Below, one piece after another: positions 17,427 to 25,850 of a stretch of DNA of 64,000 nucleotides. The notes beneath the pieces are model-generated. The model worked only from the letters and a program-made list of their open reading frames with translations. It ran no database searches and was not told where the DNA came from. Both the position numbers and the translations under genes were made by a program. Numbering within the stretch: position 1 is the first letter of the stretch; every line of letters starts with the position of its first letter. The DNA is from DASWZN01 sp963841635 (GTDB lineage Bacteria > Acidobacteriota > Terriglobia > Bryobacterales > Bryobacteraceae), in NCBI GenBank assembly GCA_963841635.1, contig CAWJDO010000002.1, positions 2,294,001 to 2,358,000 of the forward strand, written 5' to 3'.

Positions 17427-18033
17427 GGGAGCCTCCTTGTCCGGCGGCTTGCTTCACGGCCTTGCGCATTCCGACGTAAGTGCCGCAGCGGCAGATGTTG
17501 CCGCCCAGACCCTCCTTGATCTGTTCCTCGGAGGGGTGCGGGTGCTCGGCCAGGAAGGCCTTGGTAGCCATCACGAAGCCCGGAGTGCAGAAGCCGCATT
17601 GCTGCGCGTCGTTATCGACGAAGGCCGCGATGATCGGGTCCCGCTTGCCTTCGGCGGTGAGGCTCTCGATGGTCTGGATGTCCTTGCCCTGCGCCTCGAT
17701 CGCGAGCAGGTTGCAGCTATAGACCGCCTTGCCCGCCACCATTACTGTGCAGGAACCGCAGGCGCCGCGGTCGCACACCTTCTTCGCGCCGGTCAGGTCG
17801 AGCCGGTCGCGCAGAACGTCGAGCAGCGTGACGCGCGGCTCCACCGTGAGCTGGTACGGCTTCCCGTTAACCTGAAGCGTGATGGGCACCGCCCCGGGCC
17901 CGGCCAACTTAGTTGCGGTCTGCTGGGCTTCGGCAGCGCCTTCCAGCAGGCCCGTCCCCAGAGCGCCGCCGCCTAGCCCAACTCCGCGCATGAAGCCTCG
18001 CCGCGAGAAACCAGAGTGCTTGGTTGAACTCAC
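17419..18033 (-). CDS. Molybdenum hydroxylase, Tat-exported [2Fe-2S] subunit
   Basis: A 204-residue small subunit. The N-terminus MSSTKHSGFSRRGFMRGVG is a twin-arginine signal, so the assembled complex is moved to the periplasm folded. Cluster I ligands: CDRGACGSC plus YSC. Cluster II ligands: CGFCTPGF and CRCGTY. Layout matches PaoA (YagT)-type subunits. First gene of the operon; the 530-base region upstream contains a dispersed double hairpin and no obvious terminator or promoter. Confidence 0.92.
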   Translation of the reverse strand: MSSTKHSGFSRRGFMRGVGLGGGALGTGLLEGAAEAQQTATKLAGPGAVPITLQVNGKPYQLTVEPRVTLLDVLRDRLDLTGAKKVCDRGACGSCTVMVAGKAVYSCNLLAIEAQGKDIQTIESLTAEGKRDPIIAAFVDNDAQQCGFCTPGFVMATKAFLAEHPHPSEEQIKEGLGGNICRCGTYVGMRKAVKQAAGQGGSHA

Positions 18034-18563
18034 GTAGTTCCTCCTTGCGTTGTGTTGCTGTTGCTGTGATTAAGAACCTGGCGACCAACCGCTCGCCCAG
18101 TTGCTCTGAATATAGCAAAGCGGGGGCCGCCCCGTGGGGCAGGACTCCAGTCCTGCAGCGGGTCTCCAGACCCGCCTCCGTCCAGGTTCGTGGGTCAATC
18201 TTGAGGGGGACCGGATCGCCGTAACCTCTCGGGGAGACACGCGCCTGACGCGGTTGCGGGGCGCGTGGCTCTCCTCAAAAGGCTAAAGGCCTCAGAGACG
18301 TGTGTGCGGGGTTGCCAGGCGGGACTCTGCGCTGACTCCGTGATGCTGATGCGTCTTGGTGGGATAACCGGGGTCTAAAGCACGGTTCCCTGAGCCTTTG
18401 CTTCGGTGACATCACGCATGAAAAGCATGCAATCTCCGTTCCAAAGCGGTAAATCACACAAGATGAAAGGAAAACCGAAGCATTTGCCGCGAGCGCGCCG
18501 ACGAGCCGTCCCGCCAGAATTGCACCCTCTGCCGCCTTGCCATGCAAAAAGGGGGCGCAGAAG
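18034..18563. other. 530-base non-coding region upstream of the molybdenum hydroxylase operon
   Basis: Contains double-hairpin repeat copy 2 at 18134-18176. The rest (18180-18563) has no gene I can support: the frames across it are short or are extensions of the DJ-1 gene's shadow. On the minus strand a very short frame reads MLFMRDVTEAKAQGTVL (about 18381-18434), perhaps the relic tail of a PAS-type protein. No riboswitch consensus was recognised. Confidence 0.5.
18134..18176. repeat. Double-hairpin dispersed repeat, copy 2
   Basis: GCAGGACTCCAGTCCTGC then GCGGGTCTCCAGACCCGC. In the first hairpin both arms differ from copy 1 (CGT to ACT and ACG to AGT), so the pairing is kept by compensating changes. 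Confidence 0.85.
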
Positions 18564-19277
18564 TCAGTTTGGAGGTAGCCCAGGCCCCTCGAGCCTAGCC
18601 TTGGCGCGCAGGGTGGCTTCGCGCCTCGCGTCCAGGAACGGCCCGTAGCGCTTCCGGACGGCAGCCACCAGTTCCGTCCCCGCTGACTCGGGCGAGCCGG
18701 TGTGGAATGGCGGCTGGGGACTATATTCGATCTCGAGCTCGATTCGCTCGGCCTCCGCGATTCCACGAAGGTTCGCGACGAGCGCGAGACCGAAGTCGAT
18801 CCCGGCGGTGACTCCGCCCCCGGTGACGATCGGTCCGTCGATGACGACGCGCTCGGCCACCGGCGTCGCGCCCAGCAGCGCCAACTGGTCGAGCGCCATC
18901 CAATGGCACGTGGCGCGGCGCCCTTTCAGCAATCCGGCCGCTCCGAGCACCAGCGAGCCCGTGCAGACCGAGGCGACGTAGCGCGCCGTGGCCGCCTGCT
19001 TCACCAGAAAGCCCAGAACCTCGGCGTCGTCCATCAGCGCCACTTGGCCTGCGCCGCCCGGCACCACGACCACGTCCAGGGCAGGGCATTCCTCCAGCGT
19101 CATGGTGGGGCACAGAGTGAGGCCGCGGTCGCTGGTTACCGGATCCCTCGTCTTCCACAACAGGTGCACCTGCGCGTTGGACATGCGCCAGAAGACCTCG
19201 AGCGGGCCGGTGAGGTCAAGCTGGGTCAGCTTGGGGTAGAGGAGCAAGCCGATCTGGAGCCGGGATTCGGGATTCAT
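18564..19277 (-). CDS. DJ-1/PfpI family protein, isonitrile hydratase-like
   Basis: A 237-residue protein of the GATase1-like DJ-1/PfpI superfamily. The nucleophile elbow is ASVCTGSLVLGAAGLLKGR (Cys near residue 107) and the start LQIGLLLYPKLTQLDLTGPL has the Glu/Asp-equivalent loop. VVVPGGAG and IVTGGGVTAGIDFGLAL are typical of the InhA (cyclohexyl-isocyanide hydratase) and GlxA-like branch; there is no AraC-type DNA-binding domain. The activity is unproven. It overlaps the lprI-like gene by four bases, as the last gene of a tolC-led operon. Confidence 0.85.
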   Translation of the reverse strand: MNPESRLQIGLLLYPKLTQLDLTGPLEVFWRMSNAQVHLLWKTRDPVTSDRGLTLCPTMTLEECPALDVVVVPGGAGQVALMDDAEVLGFLVKQAATARYVASVCTGSLVLGAAGLLKGRRATCHWMALDQLALLGATPVAERVVIDGPIVTGGGVTAGIDFGLALVANLRGIAEAERIELEIEYSPQPPFHTGSPESAGTELVAAVRKRYGPFLDARREATLRAKARLEGPGLPPN

Positions 19278-19675
19278 CGCCCCTGGATCAAGTCCTTCAG
19301 CGCGTCAATCTGCCGGCGCGTCAGCGTGGCGAGGAGCTGGTCCACTTCCATCGGGTACATGGACCCGTACTCGGCCTGCTTGTCCTCCGCAGGGAACATC
19401 GCCTCGACGTAGGCGTCGCGATACGCCACCCAGGCCCGCTGCGCTTTCTTGATCTTCTCGGTCGCTGCCGCGTCGTCGGTGTCCTTCGACAGCAGCTCGC
19501 GATAGACCCGGTTCAGTTCGGCGTCGACCCGCTTTGCCTCGTCCGCGGCGCACGCGTTCAACTCGGGCTGCGCCGCAGCCTTCGCGTTGCACGCCCGAAA
19601 CTTCGGCGAGTCCTGGGCGGCAACGAGACAGGGGACGAGCGCCACAAAGGCGACCGCCCAGATAGTAGATCTCAT
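19274..19675 (-). CDS. LprI-family (DUF1311) secreted protein
   Basis: A 133-residue protein with signal peptide MRSTIWAVAFVALVPCLVAA. The mature part has the DUF1311 pattern: CNAKAAAQPELNACAADEAKR, ELNRVYRELL, KKAQRAWVAYRDAYVEA and YPMEVDQLLATLTRRQIDAL. In other bacteria LprI-type domains inhibit lysozyme or bind to the envelope; here this is family inference only. Its ATG shares a base with the tolC stop (TAATG), and its stop overlaps the DJ-1 gene start. Confidence 0.85.
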   Translation of the reverse strand: MRSTIWAVAFVALVPCLVAAQDSPKFRACNAKAAAQPELNACAADEAKRVDAELNRVYRELLSKDTDDAAATEKIKKAQRAWVAYRDAYVEAMFPAEDKQAEYGSMYPMEVDQLLATLTRRQIDALKDLIQGR

Positions 19676-21603
19676 TATTTTGCCGGCGGCAACGGTGTGG
19701 GCGCACGGGACACGCGGCCGTTCACGGCCTCATCGACCGAGATTTGATAGGTGTCGAACACGGTGCCCAGGGCGTTGTCGAGCTGTACCTTCGCCTTGGC
19801 ATAGGCGCTGATGGCCGTCACTTCGTTGGACCGCGCCTGCGCCAGATCGCGCTGGGCCTGGATAACCAGGAAGATGGTGGATGCGCCCAGCGTGTACTTC
19901 TTGTTCTCCGCGTCCAGCGTCTGTTCCTGTAGCAAGCGTGCCTGAACGGCGGCGTGGTACGAGGCGCCCGCCTGCTGCACCGCGATCAGCGCGTTGCGCA
20001 CATCGACCCCGATGCTGTTGACCAGGCGCTGGTGCTGGAGTTCCTGCGTCCTCAGGGTGAGAGCGTCCAGGATGTAGTCGGCCTGGGCGGAGCGGTTGCG
20101 GAGCGGAATGCTGAGCTGCGCCTGCAGAGAGTAGCTCGGGAAGTTGCGCGCGAATTCCTGCTTGAGTACGCTGGCGGGCCCGCCGATGTAGTACTGGATC
20201 GGGGTCGCGCAGCCAAACGCGGAGGTCCCGCAGCCGGGCCCGTAGGAAGGATTGAGCGGGTTGACCTGACCGGCCAGGCCGTTGTTGGTCAAATTGCCAA
20301 TGAGGTCGAGGGCGGGCAACATCTGGCTGCGGTCGCCCTTCAGCCCGATTCGGGTGCTCTCGATGTTGAGCTTCGACTGCGGCACCTCGGGGCGGTTGGC
20401 CAGAGCCTTGGCGATCAGGTCCTGTGTCGGAACGACCGGCTCGGTGTCGGGCACCGTGATGACGTCGGTGGGAATGATGTGCGCCTCGGCCACAGTGGGG
20501 CTCATCAGCCCGTTCCTGCTGAGAGCGTTCTTCAGCGCCGTCTCCTGCTGCAGCACCTGCGTCTGCGCGTTCACCAGATCCTGCTGGCGCGACGCCACCT
20601 CGGCCTGAGCCCGCACGATCTCGATGGGCGCCAGCGTGCCGATCTCCACCTGCTTCTTGTTGTCCGAGTAAAGCCGCTGGGAGAGTTCCAGGGCCTGCTG
20701 TTTCACCTTAACGCCTTCGTTGAAGCTGACCAGATCCCAGTAGGCCGCGACCACCTGCGAGACCGTCGTCATCACCTGCTGTTTGAAAAGCAGATCGTTC
20801 GCCTTCATGTTGTTCTTGGCGATCCGGATGTTCCGGTTATTCACCGCCAGTCCGAATCCCTGCAACAGGTGCTGCGTCACCTGCAGGTTGAGACTCCCGG
20901 AGGTGGAAGGGTTGAAGTCGATCGTGGTTGCGTTGGCCTTGGTGGTGCTCTGCTGCCAGTTGACGTTCACGTTCGTGCCCGTCAGGAAGCCCTCCTGGAA
21001 TCCGGTGGCGTACACGTCATTGCGTAGGACCAGGTTCGTCGTGCCGGTGGTGAAGGCGTTGGTCTGCGGGTTGGAGCTATGCGCCCAATATCCCACCATG
21101 TAGGCGGAGGGATCGAGGTTGGGGATGGCCGTTCCGGTCGCGGTGATGATCGTTCCGCCCGCGCTGGCGCTGCCCGTGCCGCCGCTGTTTCCCGCCGTGC
21201 CGAAGGCGCCGCCGCCGGTGATCTGCGACAGCGCGGCGGTGGTGGCAGTCTGAACCTGGTTCGGAAGGCCGCGCAGCAAGCCGCCGGCCTTGGCGCGCAG
21301 CAGGTTGGCCTCGGCCTCGGACCTGCCGTAGCGCTGAATGTGTATGTCCAGATTATTCTCCAGCGCCAGAGCGATGGTGTCCTGGAGGGAGAGGTAGATG
21401 TTGCCGGCGCGCAGCAGCGACTCGAGCCGGCCCGAGTTGGACACGTCGATCGGCAGCACATTCTTCGGCACATAGATCCGTGTGAAGCCCGAGAGGAAGC
21501 CGCCCTCCGGGTTCTGAACATACTGAATCTGCTGGGCTTGCGCCATCGGCACCAGCATCAGGACAGCACAAAGAACGGCGACTGCGGATTTTAAGCGTCC
21601 CAT
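19675..21603 (-). CDS. TolC-family outer membrane efflux protein
   Basis: A 642-residue outer membrane channel protein, larger than TolC itself (about 490). The signal (SAVAVLCAVLMLVPMAQA) is followed by two repeats of the TolC helical fold: LSLQDTIALALENNLDIHIQ and QALELSQRLYSDNKKQVEIG in the first half, ANRPEVPQSKLNIESTRI and LEGFGL-like VTQHLLQGFGLAVNN in the middle. An insertion of Gly/Thr/Ala-rich sequence (AGNSGGTGSASAGGTIITA) lies at residues about 135-170. No inner membrane pump gene is adjacent. First gene of the operon with the LprI-like and DJ-1-like genes. Confidence 0.85.
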   Translation of the reverse strand: MGRLKSAVAVLCAVLMLVPMAQAQQIQYVQNPEGGFLSGFTRIYVPKNVLPIDVSNSGRLESLLRAGNIYLSLQDTIALALENNLDIHIQRYGRSEAEANLLRAKAGGLLRGLPNQVQTATTAALSQITGGGAFGTAGNSGGTGSASAGGTIITATGTAIPNLDPSAYMVGYWAHSSNPQTNAFTTGTTNLVLRNDVYATGFQEGFLTGTNVNVNWQQSTTKANATTIDFNPSTSGSLNLQVTQHLLQGFGLAVNNRNIRIAKNNMKANDLLFKQQVMTTVSQVVAAYWDLVSFNEGVKVKQQALELSQRLYSDNKKQVEIGTLAPIEIVRAQAEVASRQQDLVNAQTQVLQQETALKNALSRNGLMSPTVAEAHIIPTDVITVPDTEPVVPTQDLIAKALANRPEVPQSKLNIESTRIGLKGDRSQMLPALDLIGNLTNNGLAGQVNPLNPSYGPGCGTSAFGCATPIQYYIGGPASVLKQEFARNFPSYSLQAQLSIPLRNRSAQADYILDALTLRTQELQHQRLVNSIGVDVRNALIAVQQAGASYHAAVQARLLQEQTLDAENKKYTLGASTIFLVIQAQRDLAQARSNEVTAISAYAKAKVQLDNALGTVFDTYQISVDEAVNGRVSRAPTPLPPAK

Positions 21604-21917
21604 TGTCGAATAGACTCCTGGTGATCGGCCTTCCTCGAGGCCCTCAAGCGTATGAATACGGGGCCGGACCCCTGTGTGTTCCCGGAATCTCCAATGTTAC
21701 CGCGCGCTGGGCGCGCGCCGCTCGTCGCCCCAGCAGTCTCGGAATTGGTCGGGCTCAGAGGTAGGCGCGGTCGGCTGGACTGATTTTCGCGTGGGAGCGA
21801 TGGCGCAGGCAGCGTGAAAGGAGACGGCGCAGCCTGAGGTGGTGCCGCTAGGCAGGTGAGGTTGTCAAAGATCGGTCGGTTTCGAGCGCGCGGCAGGCGG
21901 TCCGCGCGGAGCGTGGA
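21604..21917. other. Intergenic region between tolC and the IS4-like element
   Basis: 314 bases without a gene. It should hold the promoter of the tolC operon on the minus strand and one end of the insertion element, but I could not fix an inverted repeat or duplication for the element. Confidence 0.5.
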
Positions 21918-23132
21918 TTAGCTGGTGTTTTGGGTGCATGGGAGGCGGAGGTTCAGCCATAGCAGGCTGGCTAGGTCGATGGCGCTGCGAACAGGATGCG
22001 CGCCGCGGTGCAGGTAACACAGCCGGTACAGCCGTTCGATGACCAGGGCCAGGGCAATCAGCAGCCAGTTCAGCAACATGCTGTTGGGATCGTGATGGCA
22101 GATGTGCTCCATGCCGTAACGATTCTTGCCGTCGTTGAAGCCCTGGTTTTCGATCTCCCAACGGTTCTTGGCCAGGCGGAACAGGTTGAAGCTTCCCACC
22201 TGCCGGCGCGGAAAGTCGGTGAGCCACTCGGCCTGGATCACGGTTCCATCCGGTTTGTACTGCCGATAGCGCAACACGCGCACCTGTTCCCACCCCAGGG
22301 TGGCCCAGGGCGGAAAGTCGTCGGCATCCCAGAGTTCCACGCGGTCGGCCCCGTAAAAAGAGACCGAGTGCGGAGGTTGGCCGTCGAAGAGCCGCGCCGC
22401 GGCTTGAGACAGTTCGGGAAGATTGCCCTTCAGTCGCGCCACCACCCGCAGGCCGAGCTGGCCGGCAGTGTGGAGAAAAGGGGCCGTGGCGAACTCTCCG
22501 TCGGCGACGACATACTGGGCGAAGCGTCTGCCGATGCGGGCCGTGGCTCGCTGGAGCAGGCGCTGCCCGGCGGCGTACTCGCTGTCTCCGGCCCCGTAGG
22601 GTTCTACATCCAGGGGAAGGGTGATACCCGTGCCGACCACGGTGAGCAGGGCGAAGTGGTGCAAGTGGCCATGCAAGGTCCCTTGACCGTCCTTGACGGG
22701 ATGACATAGCGGGCAAGGTTCCTTCTGGGTATACCCGGCGCCGGTGCCGTCCAGAGCCAGTCCGATCAAACGAGTACACTCGAAAACCTTGTTGCGCTTG
22801 GCTTGGTGGATCGCCGAGCTGAGCGCGGCGCGCGTGGATTCCGGATCGAGACGCTCGGTGAAATAGGCCAGGGCGTCATCGCCAAAGGCCGTTCCGACAC
22901 CCAGGCCGGGACGGGCCGGGGAATGCACCAGCCATTCCACGCGCAAGAAACTCCAGGCGCGCAACAGATGCGCGATGAGCAGCGACCAGACCAAGGCGGG
23001 CGCCGGAATGCGCGGTCGAATCCGGCCATCGCCGGGGTGCTGGAAATAGGACTTCAGGCCCAAACAATAGGAAGCGTAGTGCAGGATCTTCAGCGCGCTG
23101 GGTTCGCTCACCGGGGTTGCTGTTTCCGCCAT
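21918..23132 (-). CDS. IS4-like DDE transposase
   Basis: A 404-residue protein with the RNase-H-like DDE core: LALDGTGAGYTQ (first Asp), YVVADGEFATAPF (second Asp) and FRLAKNRWEIENQGFNDGKN, in which the R..WEIEN..F..K pattern matches the Y(2)R(3)E(6)K-like motif of IS4-type elements. A C-terminal hydrophobic segment (MLLNWLLIALALVIERLYRL) is also typical. I chose the ATG at 23132; the track frame extends to 23285 with unlikely Gly/Pro-rich residues that overlap the upstream gene in another frame. No frameshift, so it may still be active. Confidence 0.75.
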   Translation of the reverse strand: MAETATPVSEPSALKILHYASYCLGLKSYFQHPGDGRIRPRIPAPALVWSLLIAHLLRAWSFLRVEWLVHSPARPGLGVGTAFGDDALAYFTERLDPESTRAALSSAIHQAKRNKVFECTRLIGLALDGTGAGYTQKEPCPLCHPVKDGQGTLHGHLHHFALLTVVGTGITLPLDVEPYGAGDSEYAAGQRLLQRATARIGRRFAQYVVADGEFATAPFLHTAGQLGLRVVARLKGNLPELSQAAARLFDGQPPHSVSFYGADRVELWDADDFPPWATLGWEQVRVLRYRQYKPDGTVIQAEWLTDFPRRQVGSFNLFRLAKNRWEIENQGFNDGKNRYGMEHICHHDPNSMLLNWLLIALALVIERLYRLCYLHRGAHPVRSAIDLASLLWLNLRLPCTQNTS

Positions 23133-23458
23133 AGCACCAGCAGTTCGGCGTTGGCCGCCAGCACTTCCTTGAGGGCCTCCTGAAACTCGCGGCCGGCCTC
23201 CACGCGGCGGCGCACCTGGTCGACCCACTCCTTGGGGATGCGTTCCACCCGTTTCTTGCCCTGGACCATGAAGGTCAACGACCAAGCCGGGTGCCCGGGG
23301 CCGCCGGAGGCGCAGTGGCAGGTTGGCTTACCGCAACGGGTGTGGCTGACGGACAAGGAGCCGGGCAGCAGTTCAGCCGGGAGTTGGAATTTGCGGAGGA
23401 GTTCGAACTTGCGCTGGCGGAGCCGGGAGGCCTGCTGGCCCTTGGGGCTGATCTCCAT
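23108..23458 (-). CDS. DUF6788-like accessory protein of the IS
   Basis: A 116-residue protein with the typical SVSHTRCGKPTCHCASGGPG segment (Cys-x-Lys-x-x-Cys-x-Cys, possibly zinc binding) followed by WSLTFMVQGKKRVERIPKEW. Proteins of this sort are commonly found immediately beside transposases. It overlaps the transposase gene by 25 bases. Start taken at MEISPKGQQ (23458); an in-frame ATG at 23506 would add 16 hydrophobic residues. Confidence 0.6.
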   Translation of the reverse strand: MEISPKGQQASRLRQRKFELLRKFQLPAELLPGSLSVSHTRCGKPTCHCASGGPGHPAWSLTFMVQGKKRVERIPKEWVDQVRRRVEAGREFQEALKEVLAANAELLVLWRKQQPR

Positions 23459-23836
23459 CTTGCTGTAATCATACAACAAGAAATAGGATAAAACAAGCCA
23501 AAACAATGAACGCGAAGATTGGAGTGGTGGCGCTGTGCGAACGTCCCCTCGGTCGCCCCAGCGGCGTCAAGGTCTTAGCGGGAACTCACTTTTTCAATTC
23601 CGAGACTGCTGTCGTCGCCCGTCGCCCGTCGACAAGGGTCCGCCGAGGCGCGCCGCGCCCGCGAAGCGCCCCGAGTCCCGCAAAGGACCAACGAGCGACG
23701 GGCGCGCTGCGCCCGCGAAGCGCCACGACTCCCGCGCAACCGCCCGACGAGCGACGAGCGACGAGCGACGAGCGACGAGCGGCCGCCGAAGGCGGCCCGG
23801 TGGCTTTCCACAGCCCGCCTCGCGTATAGTAGCCAT
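23459..23836. repeat. Intergenic GACGAG / GCGAAGCGC repeat stretch upstream of pyrE
   Basis: From about 23617 the sequence is made of CCCGTCGCCCGTCG, CGCGAAGCGCCACGACTCCC and runs of GACGAGCGACGAGCGACGAG (to about 23782), the same family as at 6236-6512. No gene is supported. The pyrE promoter must lie within or just after it. Confidence 0.75.
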
Positions 23837-24436
23837 GTGAACTTGAAATCCGAACCGGTGTTCAATCTCTTTCAGGAGACGGGCGCGTACCTGCGTGGCC
23901 ACTTCCGGCTTACCAGCGGCCTGCACAGCCACGAATACCTCCAGTGCGCTATCGTGCTCCAGCATCCCGACCATGCCCAGGAGTTGGGCGCCGGGCTGGC
24001 CGCTGCCTTGCGCGGATTGGGCGTCGCCGGAGTCCATGTCGTGGTGTCGCCGGCCCTCGGCGGCGTCATCATTGGCCATGAGGTGGCGCGCGCGCTCGGC
24101 GTGCGGCACATCTTCACGGAGCGCGATCCCGCCACCGGCAAGATGATCCTGCGCCGCGGCTTCCATGTCGACCCGGGCGAGACGGCCGTGGTCGTCGAAG
24201 ACGTGGTGACCACGGGCGGCAGCACCCGTGACGTGGTCGAGACGCTGCGAGCGGCAGGCGCTAACGTCATCGCGGCGGGGTCCATCATCGACCGCAGCGG
24301 CGGCGGGGCCGATGTGGGCGTCCCGCGCGTGTCCCTCGCCATCCTGAACGTGGTGACCTACCCGCCGGACAACTGCCCGCTCTGCCAGCAGGACATCCCC
24401 CTGACCAAGCCCGGCTCCCGTCCTGTTGCCCCCTGA
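23837..24436 (+). CDS. pyrE: Orotate phosphoribosyltransferase
   Basis: Converts orotate and PRPP to OMP in pyrimidine synthesis. The 199 residues match the family. Key segments: GHFRLTSGLHSHEYLQC at the N-terminus, VVVSPALGGVIIGHEVARAL and the PRPP-binding motif AVVVEDVVTTGGSTRDVVE, and FTERDPATGKMILRRGF (the catalytic Lys loop). The start is GTG at 23837; the ATG two bases before is immediately followed by a stop. It overlaps truA by one base. Confidence 0.93.
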   Translation: MNLKSEPVFNLFQETGAYLRGHFRLTSGLHSHEYLQCAIVLQHPDHAQELGAGLAAALRGLGVAGVHVVVSPALGGVIIGHEVARALGVRHIFTERDPATGKMILRRGFHVDPGETAVVVEDVVTTGGSTRDVVETLRAAGANVIAAGSIIDRSGGGADVGVPRVSLAILNVVTYPPDNCPLCQQDIPLTKPGSRPVAP

Positions 24437-25179
24437 TGCGCCGGATCCGGATCGCGCTGGCCTACGACGGCACGGACTTTCACGGCTGGCAGGTGCAGCC
24501 CGATCTGCCCACGGTCCAAGCGACGCTGGAGGCCGTGGTCTCCGAGATCGAAGGCGCGTTCGTCCGGGTCGAAGCCTCGGGGCGCACGGACGCCGGCGTC
24601 CACGCGCTGGCGCAGGTGGCAGCGTTCTCGATCGCCAATCCCATCCCGGCCGAGAACCTGAAGCGGGCCATGAACCGCCTGCTGCCGCGGTCGATTCGCG
24701 TCCTCAGCGTCGAGGATGCCGCGCCGGACTTCCACCCCCGCTTCCAGGCTCGCGCGAAGACCTACGAATACCGCATCTGGCGCGGCGAGATCTGTGCGCC
24801 TTTCGAGCGCCTCTACGTTCTGCACCACCCTTACCCGCTCGATCTGGACAGGATGATCGAAGCAGCGAGAGTGCTCGAAGGCGACCACGATTTCTCGGCC
24901 TTCGCGGCCGCCGACGACCGTGACGAGGAAGGTGCCTCCAAAGTCCGCACGGTTTTCTCCTCGACCCTGGAACTCTCGGGCCAGCGCCTGATCTACCGCG
25001 TGCGCGGCAGCGGCTTCCTGAAACACATGGTTCGCAACATCGTGGGCACGTTGCTGGAAGTCGGCAAGGGCAACCTGGACAACCAAGGCGTGTGCGCGCT
25101 CCTCGCGCCCGGTGTGACCGTGAAGGCCGGCCCCACGGTCCCGGCCCGAGGGCTATTCCTGATGGGCGTGGAATACTGA
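24436..25179 (+). CDS. truA: tRNA pseudouridine synthase A
   Basis: Isomerises uridines 38-40 in the anticodon arm. The catalytic Asp is in EASGRTDAGVHALAQVAAF; other family motifs are LAYDGTDFHGWQVQP, HPRFQARAKTYEYRIW and GSGFLKHMVRNIVGTLLEVG. The 247 residues are the usual length. It follows pyrE directly. A long hairpin repeat sits just after its stop. Confidence 0.94.
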   Translation: MRRIRIALAYDGTDFHGWQVQPDLPTVQATLEAVVSEIEGAFVRVEASGRTDAGVHALAQVAAFSIANPIPAENLKRAMNRLLPRSIRVLSVEDAAPDFHPRFQARAKTYEYRIWRGEICAPFERLYVLHHPYPLDLDRMIEAARVLEGDHDFSAFAAADDRDEEGASKVRTVFSSTLELSGQRLIYRVRGSGFLKHMVRNIVGTLLEVGKGNLDNQGVCALLAPGVTVKAGPTVPARGLFLMGVEY

Positions 25180-25187
25180 AAGACGAC

Positions 25188-25271
25188 TGGCCACGAATGA
25201 ACACGAATGGACACGAATAAAAAAACCAGGACGCCTTCTTATTCGTGTTCATTCGTGTTCATTCGTGGCCA
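25188..25271. repeat. CACGAATG long hairpin, copy 2
   Basis: Arm TGGCCACGAATGAACACGAA (25188-25219) with its reverse complement at 25241-25271 and a loop of about 20 bases. It lies between the truA stop and the acetyltransferase start, so it could act as a terminator-like stem, although there is no terminal T run. Confidence 0.85.
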
Positions 25272-25283
25272 AGGTTTTCTTTC

Positions 25284-25787
25284 ATGATTTTCGAAACCGA
25301 CCGCCTCGTCCTTGACACCTGGCAGAGCGCCGACTGGACGGCTCTCCGCCCGATCGCGACCGACCCCGAAGTAATGCGCTACATCACCGGCGGCACACCC
25401 TGGAGCGACGATCGGATCCGCCTCTTCGTCGACCGCCAGGTGGATCTTTACGCCGACCGCGCCTTCTGCCGCTGGAAACTCCTCGAAAAGCCGTCCCTGG
25501 AGCTGATCGGCTTCTGCGGAGTAGGCACGTGGCGCTACTATCCGGACCCTGAGATCGGCTGGTGGCTCGCGCGCCGCTGCTGGGGCCGCGGCCTGGCCAC
25601 CGAAGCCGCGCGCGTCGCCTTGAAGGACGCCGTGGAACGCGTGCAACTGGACCGCATCGTCTCGATCGCGATGCCCGCGAACACGTCGTCCATCCGCATC
25701 ATGCAGAAGCTCGGCCTGCAGTTCGAGTGCGAGTTCGAGAACGATGGCCAGCAGTTGGTGCGCTACGCCATCAGCCGAGTGCCGTAG
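25284..25787 (+). CDS. GNAT-family N-acetyltransferase (RimJ/RimL-like)
   Basis: A 167-residue acetyltransferase. IGFCGVGTW, EIGWWLARRCWGRGLATEAAR (acetyl-CoA pyrophosphate loop, R/Q-x-x-G-x-G/A) and SIAMPANTSSIRIMQKLGLQ match the family that acetylates N-terminal or small-molecule amines. Start at ATG 25284, the first after the hairpin repeat; the reading frame upstream is repeat sequence. Substrate unknown. Confidence 0.8.
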   Translation: MIFETDRLVLDTWQSADWTALRPIATDPEVMRYITGGTPWSDDRIRLFVDRQVDLYADRAFCRWKLLEKPSLELIGFCGVGTWRYYPDPEIGWWLARRCWGRGLATEAARVALKDAVERVQLDRIVSIAMPANTSSIRIMQKLGLQFECEFENDGQQLVRYAISRVP

Positions 25788-25789
25788 TG

Positions 25790-25849
25790 TCGCGAAGCGC
25801 CACGACTCGCCAGATTTTGCGACGGGCGACGGGCGACGAGCGACGAGCC
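25790..25849. repeat. Short GACGAG / GCGAAGCGC repeat copy
   Basis: TCGCGAAGCGCCACGACTCG followed by GCGACGGGCGACGGGCGACG AGCGACGAG. Same family as 6236-6512 and 23617-23782. It separates the convergent acetyltransferase and ndk genes. Confidence 0.75.
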
Positions 25850-25850
25850 C

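Larger units (their letters stand above)
21918..23458 (-). mobile_element. Two-gene IS4-like insertion element (coding extent)
   Basis: Two overlapping genes on the minus strand, a small DUF6788-like protein followed by a DDE transposase. The boundaries given are those of the coding part only: no convincing terminal inverted repeat or target duplication was found on either side (21604-21917 and 23459-23520). Confidence 0.65.

Noticed and set aside
18034..18563. Molybdenum cofactor riboswitch upstream of the Fe-S subunit gene
   Set aside because: No consensus arms were found; the region is mostly dispersed repeat and unknown sequence.
18275..18766. 163-residue minus-strand frame overlapping the DJ-1 gene
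   Set aside because: Overlaps the well-supported DJ-1/PfpI gene on the same strand in another frame; Ser/Arg-rich composition.
21604..23520. Terminal inverted repeats for the 21.9-23.5 kb IS
   Set aside because: TGTTTTGG occurs near both ends, but one copy lies in the transposase gene and no target duplication follows.
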